Positions 1-5,199 of a stretch of DNA of 5,199 nt are shown piece by piece. The notes under the pieces were generated by a model, which saw only the letters and a list, made by a program, of their open reading frames with translations, was not told where the DNA came from and searched no databases. The number at the start of each line of letters is the position of its first letter. Within the stretch, counting starts at the first letter, position 1. Origin of the DNA: an uncultured Oscillibacter sp. (GTDB lineage: Bacteria; Bacillota; Clostridia; Oscillospirales; Oscillospiraceae); NCBI GenBank assembly GCA_905236835.1, contig CAJOQY010000247.1, positions 1 through 5,199 on the forward strand, read 5' to 3'. The position numbers and the translations under genes are program-made.

Positions 1-1622
1 GCGGCGTAGCCGTGACCGTCCCGACGTGGATTCCCGAAAACTGCATCCAGTGCAACCAGTGCGCCTATGTCTGCCCCCACGCGACAATCCGTCCGTTCGC
101 GTTAAACGCCGACGAGGCCGCGAAAGCCCCCGCGTCCGCCAAAATGGTTGACATGAACGGCAAGAAAGAATGTAAATTCGCCATGACGGCTTCGCCGCTG
201 GACTGCATGGGCTGCGGCGTCTGCGTCGGCATCTGCCCCGGAAAGAAAGGCAATAAAGCCCTTAAAATGGCCCCGCAGGAGCGGGAACTGCCTCAGCAGG
301 ATATGTTCAATTACTGCGTGGCCGATGTTTCCGAGAAAAAAGAACTCCAGACCGCCAATGTCAAGGGCAGTCAGTTCCGCCAGCCCTATCTGGAATTCTC
401 CGGCTCCTGCGCGGGTTGCGCCGAAACCAGCTATGCCCGTCTGGTTACGCAGCTCTTCGGAGATCGTATGTACGTCTCGAACGCCACCGGATGTTCGTCG
501 ATTTGGGGCGGTCCCGCCGCGACTTCGCCGTATACGACGAACAAACGCGGACAGGGCGTGGCATGGTGCAACAGCCTGTTTGAAGATAACGCGGAACACG
601 GCCTCGGTATGTCCATCGGCCACAACGCGATCCGCGCCAGCCTGAAAGACAAGACGCTGGAATTAATCGCCCAGCCGCAGACCCGTCCGGAACTGAAAGA
701 AGCCGCCCAGAAATGGCTTGACACTTACAACGACGGCGAGGCGAACAAACAGGCGACGGATGATTATATCACGGCTCTGAAAAACAATATTTCCACGGTT
801 GACGAGTGCGTTGAAATGTGCGAGAGCGAAATTGGCAAGCAAATTTTCGGCGACAAACTGCCTGATATGTTGAAGCATTATCAGGACCGCAAGGCCGCCG
901 GGGAGAAATTCTGCGACTGCTCCGCCTGCTCCCCCGCTTCCGAGATTCTGGACAAGTCCGAATTCCTGCGTAAGAAATCCTTCTGGATTTTCGGCGGCGA
1001 CGGCTGGGCGTATGACATCGGATTTGGCGGAGTCGATCATGTTCTGGCGTCCAATAATGATGTCAATATTTTCGTATTTGATACGGAAGTATATTCCAAC
1101 ACCGGCGGACAGGCGTCGAAAGCGTCCAATATTGGCCAAGTGGCGCAGTTCGCGGCGGCCGGCAAAGAAGTCAAGAAAAAGAGCCTCGCCGAAATCGCCA
1201 TGTCTTATGGATATATCTACGTCGCGCAGATCGCCATGGGCGCCAATCCCGCGCAGACGCTGAAGGCCATTCAAGAGGCCGAAGCCTATCCCGGCCCGTC
1301 CCTGATTATCGGCTATGCCCCCTGCGAAATGCACTCCATCAAAGGCGGCATGACCAACTGTCAGAACGAAATGAAAAAGGCTGTCGAGTGCGGTTACTGG
1401 AATCTGTTCCGGTTCAATCCCGCCGCCGAAAAGAACAAATTCACGCTGGATTCCAAGGAACCCAAAGAAGAAAGCTATCAGGACTTCCTGAAAGGCGAGG
1501 CCCGTTACGCGCGTCTGACCCGCGAATTCCCCGACCGCGCCGCGAATCTGTTCGAGCGCAACGAAAAGACCGCTATGGACCGTTATCAGCACCTGCTGAA
1601 ACTGAAAGAACTGTACGCGTAA
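1..1622 (+). CDS. nifJ: Pyruvate:ferredoxin (flavodoxin) oxidoreductase, C-terminal part (5' end outside window)
   Basis: Cytoplasmic enzyme that oxidatively decarboxylates pyruvate with CoA to acetyl-CoA and CO2, reducing ferredoxin or flavodoxin. The frame is open to the left edge, and codons before the GTG at base 12 read G-V-A, which fits the family, so that GTG is an internal valine and about half of the usual ~1,170-residue protein is missing. Counting that valine as 1: ferredoxin-type motifs C11/C14/C17/C21 and C65/C68/C71/C75, each ending in CP, bind two 4Fe-4S clusters. C133, C136, C161 and probably C438 hold the proximal cluster. The thiamine-pyrophosphate site runs from GGDG (328-331) to NTGGQ (363-367). 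The C-terminus (AVECGYWNLFRFNP, then a stop at 1620-1622) is of normal form. Codons are strongly C-ending, as in a highly expressed gene. Extra cysteines C266, C270, C301, C303 and C306 lie between the proximal-cluster and TPP motifs. The family is certain; the electron acceptor is not shown by the sequence. Confidence 0.97.
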   Translation, partial: GVAVTVPTWIPENCIQCNQCAYVCPHATIRPFALNADEAAKAPASAKMVDMNGKKECKFAMTASPLDCMGCGVCVGICPGKKGNKALKMAPQERELPQQDMFNYCVADVSEKKELQTANVKGSQFRQPYLEFSGSCAGCAETSYARLVTQLFGDRMYVSNATGCSSIWGGPAATSPYTTNKRGQGVAWCNSLFEDNAEHGLGMSIGHNAIRASLKDKTLELIAQPQTRPELKEAAQKWLDTYNDGEANKQATDDYITALKNNISTVDECVEMCESEIGKQIFGDKLPDMLKHYQDRKAAGEKFCDCSACSPASEILDKSEFLRKKSFWIFGGDGWAYDIGFGGVDHVLASNNDVNIFVFDTEVYSNTGGQASKASNIGQVAQFAAAGKEVKKKSLAEIAMSYGYIYVAQIAMGANPAQTLKAIQEAEAYPGPSLIIGYAPCEMHSIKGGMTNCQNEMKKAVECGYWNLFRFNPAAEKNKFTLDSKEPKEESYQDFLKGEARYARLTREFPDRAANLFERNEKTAMDRYQHLLKLKELYA

Positions 1623-1683
1623 TCGCGCGGGCAATCGCGTAATAGATCATCTTGTTCTGAGTTGATCTCATGAGTAAACGCAG

Positions 1684-1717
1684 CCGGGAAGCCCTGAAAT
1701 CCGTCAGGACTTCCCGG
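1684..1717 (+). terminator. GC-rich hairpin after nifJ, probable terminator
   Basis: Arms 1684-1697 and 1704-1717 pair over 14 positions with one C-A mismatch around a 6-base loop; both outer ends are CCGGGAAG/CTTCCCGG. It lies 61 bases after the nifJ stop. No T run follows directly: the next bases are TACGCGTATG and then an AT-rich stretch. It is therefore not a textbook intrinsic terminator and could instead protect the 3' end of the nifJ mRNA. Confidence 0.6.
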
Positions 1718-1727
1718 TACGCGTATG

Positions 1728-1749
1728 ATTTATATAATATTTATATAAT
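1728..1749 (+). repeat. Tandem 11-bp AT repeat (2 copies) upstream of hemW
   Basis: ATTTATATAAT occurs at 1728-1738 and again, identical and directly adjacent, at 1739-1749. Each copy ends in TATAAT (1733-1738 and 1744-1749). The stretch is the most AT-rich part of the gap and ends 26 bases before the hemW start codon. Confidence 0.85.
1733..1749 (+). promoter_or_regulatory. Possible hemW promoter -10 region (two TATAAT hexamers)
   Basis: Two perfect TATAAT hexamers (1733-1738, 1744-1749) precede hemW and follow the nifJ hairpin, as expected for a new transcription start. The bases 17 upstream of each (CTTCCC and GCGTAT) are poor -35 matches, and neither hexamer has the TGn extension. AT-rich DNA produces such hexamers by chance, so this is a candidate only. 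Confidence 0.4.
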
Positions 1750-1775
1750 ATATTAACAGGGGCGCGTATCAAATC

Positions 1776-2945
1776 ATGATAGACTCAAAAACGCCGGGAT
1801 TATATCTGCATATCCCGTTTTGCCGCTCTAAATGCGTTTATTGCGATTTTTATTCCATCCCGTCCGGCGCGGATCACGCGATTGAATTTATGGACGCTTA
1901 TATAGACGCGTTATGTACGCATTTGAAAAGATTCGCGGAAAAATACGCGGATCAAATCAGCGAATATGATAATATCAATACGGTTTATTTCGGCGGCGGA
2001 ACGCCGTCTTTCATCGGCGCGCGGCGTTTGCTGTCCATATGGGAGAGTATTAGAAAATATTATTATATATCTCCCGGCGCGGAAATCACGCTGGAAGCGA
2101 ATCCGGATTCCATATGCCGTTCCCCGGATTTATTATATATTTTACATGACGCCGGATTCAATCGTTTATCTCTTGGGATGCAGTCGGCAAGCGACCGGGA
2201 ATTGAAAACGCTTGGGCGCGTACATACGTTTGAACAGGTTCGGGACGCCGTACAAATCGCCCGCGATTCCGGATTTGAGAATATCTCGCTTGATTTGATA
2301 TACGGACTGCCCGATCAGGATTTCAAAAGCTGGAGAAATAATCTTCACGCGGCGATGTCGCTCAATCCGGAGCATATTTCATGCTACGGATTAAAACTTG
2401 AACCCGGCACGCCGCTTTATCACGCGCAAGAGCAATATCAAATCCCGGACGATGACCAGCAGGCGGAATTTTATTTATACGCCGCGCGGGAATTTCAAAA
2501 AAATGATTATATTCAATATGAAATTTCCAATTTCGCCCGCCCCGGACGGGAATCCCGGCATAATTGGAAATACTGGAATTTAGATCCGTATTTCGGTTTC
2601 GGACCGGGCGCGCATTCGGATTTTAATCATATCCGTTACGCGTGGGCGCGGGATTTAAACGGCTATATACAGGCTGTCCGGGACGGGCGGGAACCGCCTT
2701 TGTCGGAATATCATATCATTTCATCATACGAACGCGTCCGGGAACGAATCATGTTAAATCTCCGAACCGTATCCGGATTGAATCCGGCGGATTTTCAACA
2801 GGATTTTGACGGATTCCGACCTTTTTTGGATCAATGCGCGCGGGCCGGATACGCGTATTGGCATAACGGATCTATTTCTCTCACGCCGCGCGGCTTCTTG
2901 CTTTCCAATCAAATTATCAGCCGCCTGTGGGAACTCCTGACATAA
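1776..2945 (+). CDS. hemW: Radical SAM heme chaperone HemW (formerly annotated as HemN-like oxidase)
   Basis: 389 residues, the usual family length. HemW proteins bind heme and an S-adenosylmethionine-dependent 4Fe-4S cluster and deliver heme to acceptor proteins; they are often mislabelled as oxygen-independent coproporphyrinogen III oxidase. The start of the protein has HIPFC with C16/C20/C23 (CxxxCxxC) followed by D-F and not the extra Cys of true HemN (CxxxCxxCxC), which decides for HemW. Further conserved blocks: FGGGTPS (72-78), EANPDS (107-112), LSLGMQS..LK.LGR.H (131-150), LDLIYGLP (172-179), YEISNFA.PG..S.HN..YW (248-267), GFGPGAHS (274-281), then the C-terminal HemN_C-type region. 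The ATG at 1776 is the only reasonable start: an in-frame TAA stands at 1746-1748 and no ATG, GTG or TTG lies between. The likely ribosome site, AGGGG at 1758-1762, sits 13 bases away, which is long and suggests modest translation. Many codons end in A or T, unlike nifJ. Confidence 0.95.
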   Translation: MIDSKTPGLYLHIPFCRSKCVYCDFYSIPSGADHAIEFMDAYIDALCTHLKRFAEKYADQISEYDNINTVYFGGGTPSFIGARRLLSIWESIRKYYYISPGAEITLEANPDSICRSPDLLYILHDAGFNRLSLGMQSASDRELKTLGRVHTFEQVRDAVQIARDSGFENISLDLIYGLPDQDFKSWRNNLHAAMSLNPEHISCYGLKLEPGTPLYHAQEQYQIPDDDQQAEFYLYAAREFQKNDYIQYEISNFARPGRESRHNWKYWNLDPYFGFGPGAHSDFNHIRYAWARDLNGYIQAVRDGREPPLSEYHIISSYERVRERIMLNLRTVSGLNPADFQQDFDGFRPFLDQCARAGYAYWHNGSISLTPRGFLLSNQIISRLWELLT

Positions 2946-2968
2946 TCAAATGATTCCATTAAAATTTC

Positions 2969-2988
2969 GCGGTTTCCGTCAATTTTTT
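2969..2988 (+). terminator. Weak hairpin plus T tract after hemW
   Basis: GCGG (2969-2972) can pair with CCGT (2976-2979, one G-U pair) over a 3-base loop, followed three bases later by six T (2983-2988). It is 24 bases past the hemW stop and just before the nrdR promoter, so position favours a terminator. The stem is only 4 bp, so strength is doubtful. Confidence 0.3.
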
Positions 2989-3000
2989 CTGGAAAAAAAC

Positions 3001-3030
3001 TTGCAATGGATGATCCGCGTATGTTATAAT
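3001..3030 (+). promoter_or_regulatory. nrdR promoter with extended -10
   Basis: TTGCAA at 3001-3006 matches four of six bases of the -35 consensus TTGACA. An 18-base spacer leads to a perfect TATAAT at 3025-3030, preceded by TG at 3022-3023, giving the extended -10 form TGnTATAAT. Transcription would begin near base 3037, leaving a leader of about 50 bases before the GTG. This is the clearest housekeeping-sigma promoter in the window. I see no NrdR-box-like palindrome over it. Confidence 0.75.
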
Positions 3031-3071
3031 GATATTATTATATTAAAAATTTGTCAGGAATCAGCCTGTCC

Positions 3072-3079
3072 GAGGAGGG
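3072..3079 (+). promoter_or_regulatory. Shine-Dalgarno site of nrdR
   Basis: GAGGAGGG lies 6 bases before the GTG at 3086. It is the strongest plus-strand ribosome site here and fixes the GTG as the start, which also yields the family's normal N-terminus (MKCPYCG). Confidence 0.85.
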
Positions 3080-3085
3080 ATTACA

Positions 3086-3541
3086 GTGAAATGTCCATAT
3101 TGCGGATATAACGAAAGTAAAGTAACCGATTCCCGCCCTGTGGATGAGGGAGCCAGCATCCGGCGGCGGCGGGAGTGCCTGTCTTGTACGCGCCGTTTCA
3201 CCACATATGAAACCATTGAACTGCTCCCCGTGATTGTCATCAAGAGAAACGGAAGCCGCCAGAGTTTTGACCGCCGCAAGGTATTGAGCGGGATGTTAAG
3301 AGCTTGTGAAAAACGTCCGGTTCCGTTGTCCAGTCTGGAACAGATCGCGGCGGACGTGGAGCGGGAGTGTCAGGGCGCGCTCGAACATGAAATCAGATCA
3401 GAGGAAATCGGGGAAAAAGTCATGCGCCGCCTGCGGGATCTGGATGAAGTCGCCTATGTCCGTTTCGCGTCCGTCTACCGGCAGTTTAAAGACATTGACA
3501 CTTTTTTGGAAGAATTAAATAAATTATTATCCGAACGATAA
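3086..3541 (+). CDS. nrdR: Transcriptional repressor NrdR (zinc ribbon plus ATP-cone)
   Basis: 151 residues, the standard length. NrdR senses ATP/dATP and represses ribonucleotide reductase genes by binding NrdR boxes in their promoters. Residues 1-42 form the zinc ribbon: C3/C6 (CPYCG) and C31/C34 (CLSC) with RRRRE between and RFTTYE after, the family signature. Residues about 49-139 form the ATP-cone, opening with [18 protein letters not shown]. The C-terminus ([23 protein letters not shown]) is typical. The start is GTG. The gene has its own promoter (3001-3030) and is followed by a strong hairpin, so it probably forms a single-gene transcript. No ribonucleotide reductase gene and no recognisable NrdR box lie in the window, so its targets are elsewhere. 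Confidence 0.97.
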   Translation: MKCPYCGYNESKVTDSRPVDEGASIRRRRECLSCTRRFTTYETIELLPVIVIKRNGSRQSFDRRKVLSGMLRACEKRPVPLSSLEQIAADVERECQGALEHEIRSEEIGEKVMRRLRDLDEVAYVRFASVYRQFKDIDTFLEELNKLLSER

Positions 3542-3554
3542 TCATATAATCACA

Positions 3555-3597
3555 ACGCCGGGGGAACGCCGCTTGATTTTTCGCGTTTCCCCGGCGT
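3555..3597. terminator. Hairpin between convergent nrdR and spoVAF, probably bidirectional terminator
   Basis: CGCCGGGGGAACGC (3556-3569) pairs with GCGTTTCCCCGGCG (3583-3596) over 14 positions with one G-U pair, plus an outer A-T pair at 3555/3597; the loop is 13 bases. It is 14 bases after the nrdR stop and 42 bases after the spoVAF stop on the other strand. No T run follows immediately on either strand: on the plus strand the first is TTTT at 3605-3608, then TTTTTT at 3621-3626. Position between two convergent genes is the main support for termination in both directions. Confidence 0.65.
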
Positions 3598-3638
3598 CGC
3601 CGCGTTTTCGTGAGCGTTCATTTTTTGATTTTCATAAA

Positions 3639-5108
3639 TCAGGTATTGTCCGGTCCGATGGGGACCCGGAACAACAGCCGCCGCATGGCTTTGCCGTCAT
3701 AAGGGAAAAGAGGGTATAAATAGCTCCGTCCCAAAATCGGCTTTGTTGTGGCAAGCAATAATAAAATCCCGGCGATACCCAGAAAAAAACCCGGGATGTC
3801 AAACGCGGCTGTGCATAACAACAGCGTCACGCGGATGATTTTAAAGGCATAGCCCATTTCATAACTTGGCTGCGCGAACGTGGCCACGGAGACGAACGCC
3901 ATATAAACCAATACTTCCGGACCCAGCCAGCCTGATCGCACGGCGAAATCCCCCAAAATCAACGCCCCCAGCATGGAAAATGAATTGGACAGGGAATCCG
4001 GCGTATTGAGCGAAGCCAATTTTAATACGTCGATTAGAAACTCCACAACCAGCAATTGCCATAACAATCCCAATGAGACCGGCTCCGGCGCGGATAAAAA
4101 TTCCAGCCAGCCGGGTAAAATATGCGGGTGGCTGACAGCCAGATACCACGCGGGCGTAATAAATAAAGACAATAAAAACACAATCACGCGCAGTAATCTT
4201 AAATAACTGCCGATCAAAGGCGGGAAATAAAATTCATTCGCCTCTTGGGTAAAGTCAAAAAACGTCGTCGGCAGGAGCATAACGGAAGGCGAATTGTCAA
4301 CCATCAGGACAATATTGCCCTCTAAAATACTCGCGGACGCGGCGTCCGGTCGTTCCGTATAGCGCACTTTGGGGAATGGGTTATACCATTGCTTGGGCCG
4401 TATCGCCTCGGCGACGCTTTCCTGTCCCATCGTGAGGGAATGGTCGTCGATTTTTTCCAGTTTGCGCCGCAGTTCGCGCAATAACGCCTGATCGACTTTG
4501 TCTTCCAGATAGCATAATACTATATCCGTATGGGATCGATCCCCGGCGCGGCAGGCTTCCATTGTGAGATTCGGATCCCTGATCCGGCGTCTCAACAGCG
4601 CCATATTGGGTACTAACGCTTCTATAAAGCCATCATGCGATCCGCGCAGGACTTTGCCGTCCGGCGGCTCGTCCACGCCCCGGCACGGATACTCTTTGCA
4701 GTCCATCAGCGCCGCCCCGGACAAGCCGTCCATCAGCAATAAGCTCTTGCCCAAAAACACGGAGATTATAATATCCTGTATATTATAACTTACGCTGACT
4801 TCCGTAAAAGAAACGAATTTATCCACAAAATCTTGAATTGTTTTTAAATAAACCAGTTCTTCCCCCGGAAGGGACAGCCAGAAAGCCCCCATCCGTTCAA
4901 GCGTGTCGTCTTTGCCGTATCCGTCCACTACCCAAAGGCGGGCGCGGCGTCCGCCAATGATATAATCCCGGCTGACCATGTCACAGCTCCGCCCAACGCC
5001 CAGTAAATCATCCAGTATTTTTATATTTTTCCGGAAATCTTCCGACAGGCGTTCCCCGTTTTGATTGCTTTGATTATTTTTCCCACGCGCGGGCTGATTT
5101 TCCGTCAT
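3639..5108 (-). CDS. spoVAF: GerA-family spore membrane protein, best match SpoVAF
   Basis: 489 residues from the chosen start, about the size of SpoVAF. The family comprises the A subunits of germinant receptors and SpoVAF, which sit in the inner membrane of the spore and act during germination. An N/Q-rich hydrophilic start (1-20) precedes a soluble domain (about 21-295) with the family block RGSHDGFIEALVPNMALLRRR (155-175) and a VDNSPSVMLLPTTFFDF block (270-286). Hydrophobic segments follow at about 302-325, 344-363, 373-390, 397-414 and 422-455 (the last perhaps two passes). The block SLNTPDSLSNSFSMLGALILGDFAV and the ending GRSYLYPLFPYDGKA recall SpoVAF more than GerAA/GerBA/GerKA; this rests on memory of the family. 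The start is ATG at 5106-5108, with GGAGG at 5117-5121 eight bases upstream. A reading frame extends 29 codons further to a TTG at 5195, but that part encodes the ribosome site and is basic, so I reject it. Expression from a forespore promoter upstream of the window is expected, not seen. Confidence 0.88.
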   Translation of the reverse strand: MTENQPARGKNNQSNQNGERLSEDFRKNIKILDDLLGVGRSCDMVSRDYIIGGRRARLWVVDGYGKDDTLERMGAFWLSLPGEELVYLKTIQDFVDKFVSFTEVSVSYNIQDIIISVFLGKSLLLMDGLSGAALMDCKEYPCRGVDEPPDGKVLRGSHDGFIEALVPNMALLRRRIRDPNLTMEACRAGDRSHTDIVLCYLEDKVDQALLRELRRKLEKIDDHSLTMGQESVAEAIRPKQWYNPFPKVRYTERPDAASASILEGNIVLMVDNSPSVMLLPTTFFDFTQEANEFYFPPLIGSYLRLLRVIVFLLSLFITPAWYLAVSHPHILPGWLEFLSAPEPVSLGLLWQLLVVEFLIDVLKLASLNTPDSLSNSFSMLGALILGDFAVRSGWLGPEVLVYMAFVSVATFAQPSYEMGYAFKIIRVTLLLCTAAFDIPGFFLGIAGILLLLATTKPILGRSYLYPLFPYDGKAMRRLLFRVPIGPDNT

Positions 5109-5113
5109 GTACG

Positions 5114-5122
5114 CCACCTCCC
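5114..5122 (-). promoter_or_regulatory. Shine-Dalgarno site of spoVAF
   Basis: On the minus strand GGGAGGTGG ends 5 bases before the ATG (GGAGG core 8 bases before). It decides the start at 5108 over the upstream TTG at 5195. Confidence 0.85.
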
Positions 5123-5137
5123 ACACAGGGACATCTT

Positions 5138-5157
5138 GCCCGTCCGGGCGCTTTTTT
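5138..5157 (+). terminator. Short GC hairpin with T tract, plus-strand orientation, inside the spoVAF leader
   Basis: GCCC (5138-5141) pairs with GGGC (5146-5149) around GTCC, and six T follow at 5152-5157 after GC. This is a minimal intrinsic-terminator shape for plus-strand transcription, for example antisense reads coming out of the 5' end of spoVAF. The stem is only 4 bp with a tight loop, so it may be chance. In the minus-strand mRNA the same hairpin would lie in the leader just after a possible upstream stop codon. Confidence 0.3.
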
Positions 5158-5199
5158 ATACGCCGCTTTCTTCCAAAACAGCCGCGTCGCAACAAAAAA
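5156..5199 (-). CDS. Possible last codons of an upstream spoVA-operon gene (partial, very short)
   Basis: One minus-strand frame is open from the right edge and ends at a TAA at 5156-5158, reading FCCDAAVLEESGV. It would stop 47 bases before the spoVAF start, a normal operon spacing. In Bacillus, spoVAEA precedes spoVAF, and an ending of the form A-x-x-x-I/L-L-x-x-S-G resembles what I recall of the SpoVAEA C-terminus. Thirteen residues are too few to identify a gene, and two other frames are also open here, so this is a suggestion only. Confidence 0.25.
   Translation of the reverse strand, partial: FCCDAAVLEESGV

Noticed and set aside
12..14. GTG as the start of a short NifJ-like protein
   Set aside because: The frame is open to the window edge with family-like residues before it, and NifJ normally has its pyruvate-binding and CoA domains upstream.
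102..623. A 173-codon minus-strand frame opposite the Fe-S region of nifJ
   Set aside because: Shadow of nifJ with no ribosome site or family resemblance seen.
663..1634. A 323-codon open frame on the minus strand inside nifJ
   Set aside because: It is antisense to a clear PFOR domain, its product is a low-complexity F/G/A/R-rich string with no recognisable motif, and GC-rich codon-biased genes often produce such frames.
1644..1668. AGATCA...TGATCT inverted repeat after nifJ
   Set aside because: Only 6 bp arms with a 13-base loop, AT-rich and without T tract; too weak to call an operator or terminator.
2983..2999. TTTTTT-CTGG-AAAAAA hairpin before the nrdR promoter
   Set aside because: A stem of only A-T pairs is unstable; it more likely reflects homopolymer runs near the promoter.
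3626..3641. TGATTT...AAATCA inverted repeat over the spoVAF stop codon
   Set aside because: Six A-T-rich pairs, followed on the minus strand by A and not T, so it is not a credible terminator.
5109..5195. 29-residue N-terminal extension of spoVAF from a TTG
   Set aside because: It translates the GGGAGGTGG ribosome site and leader; the ATG at 5108 has ideal spacing and gives the expected family length.

Overview
The window looks like chromosomal DNA from an anaerobic, endospore-forming Firmicute (Clostridia-like). It pairs the pyruvate:ferredoxin oxidoreductase of anaerobic fermenters with a GerA-family spore protein most like SpoVAF. A strong GGAGG ribosome site and a TGnTATAAT promoter also fit a Gram-positive host. 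I cannot name the genus.

Layout. (1) Bases 1-1622, plus strand: the C-terminal part of nifJ, cut by the left edge. It carries two ferredoxin-type Fe-S motifs, the proximal-cluster cysteines and the thiamine-pyrophosphate site. (2) Bases 1623-1775: a GC-rich hairpin, then an AT-rich 11-bp tandem repeat with two TATAAT hexamers just ahead of the next gene. (3) Bases 1776-2945, plus: hemW, a radical-SAM heme chaperone, complete. (4) Bases 2946-3085: a weak hairpin with a T tract, then a clear housekeeping promoter and leader. (5) Bases 3086-3541, plus: nrdR, complete, GTG start. (6) Bases 3542-3638: a convergent intergenic gap with a 14-15 bp hairpin. (7) Bases 3639-5108, minus: spoVAF, complete, with its start set by a Shine-Dalgarno site inside a longer open frame. 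(8) Bases 5109-5199: the leader of spoVAF, possibly with the last codons of an upstream spoVA-operon gene.

How the genes relate. nifJ, hemW and nrdR point the same way, but hairpins separate them and nrdR has its own promoter, so they are probably individual or loosely coupled units and not one operon. Their roles (pyruvate to acetyl-CoA with reduced ferredoxin, heme insertion, control of ribonucleotide reductase genes) are core functions without an obvious joint pathway. spoVAF faces them and belongs to the forespore and germination programme. Codon choice differs: nifJ favours C-ending codons as a highly expressed gene would, while hemW is full of A/T-ending codons.

I found no mobile element, CRISPR array, tRNA or rRNA, and nothing that amounts to a new system. 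The findings are small-scale: extra cysteines in nifJ, the repeat promoter region, start and leader details, and shared hairpins.
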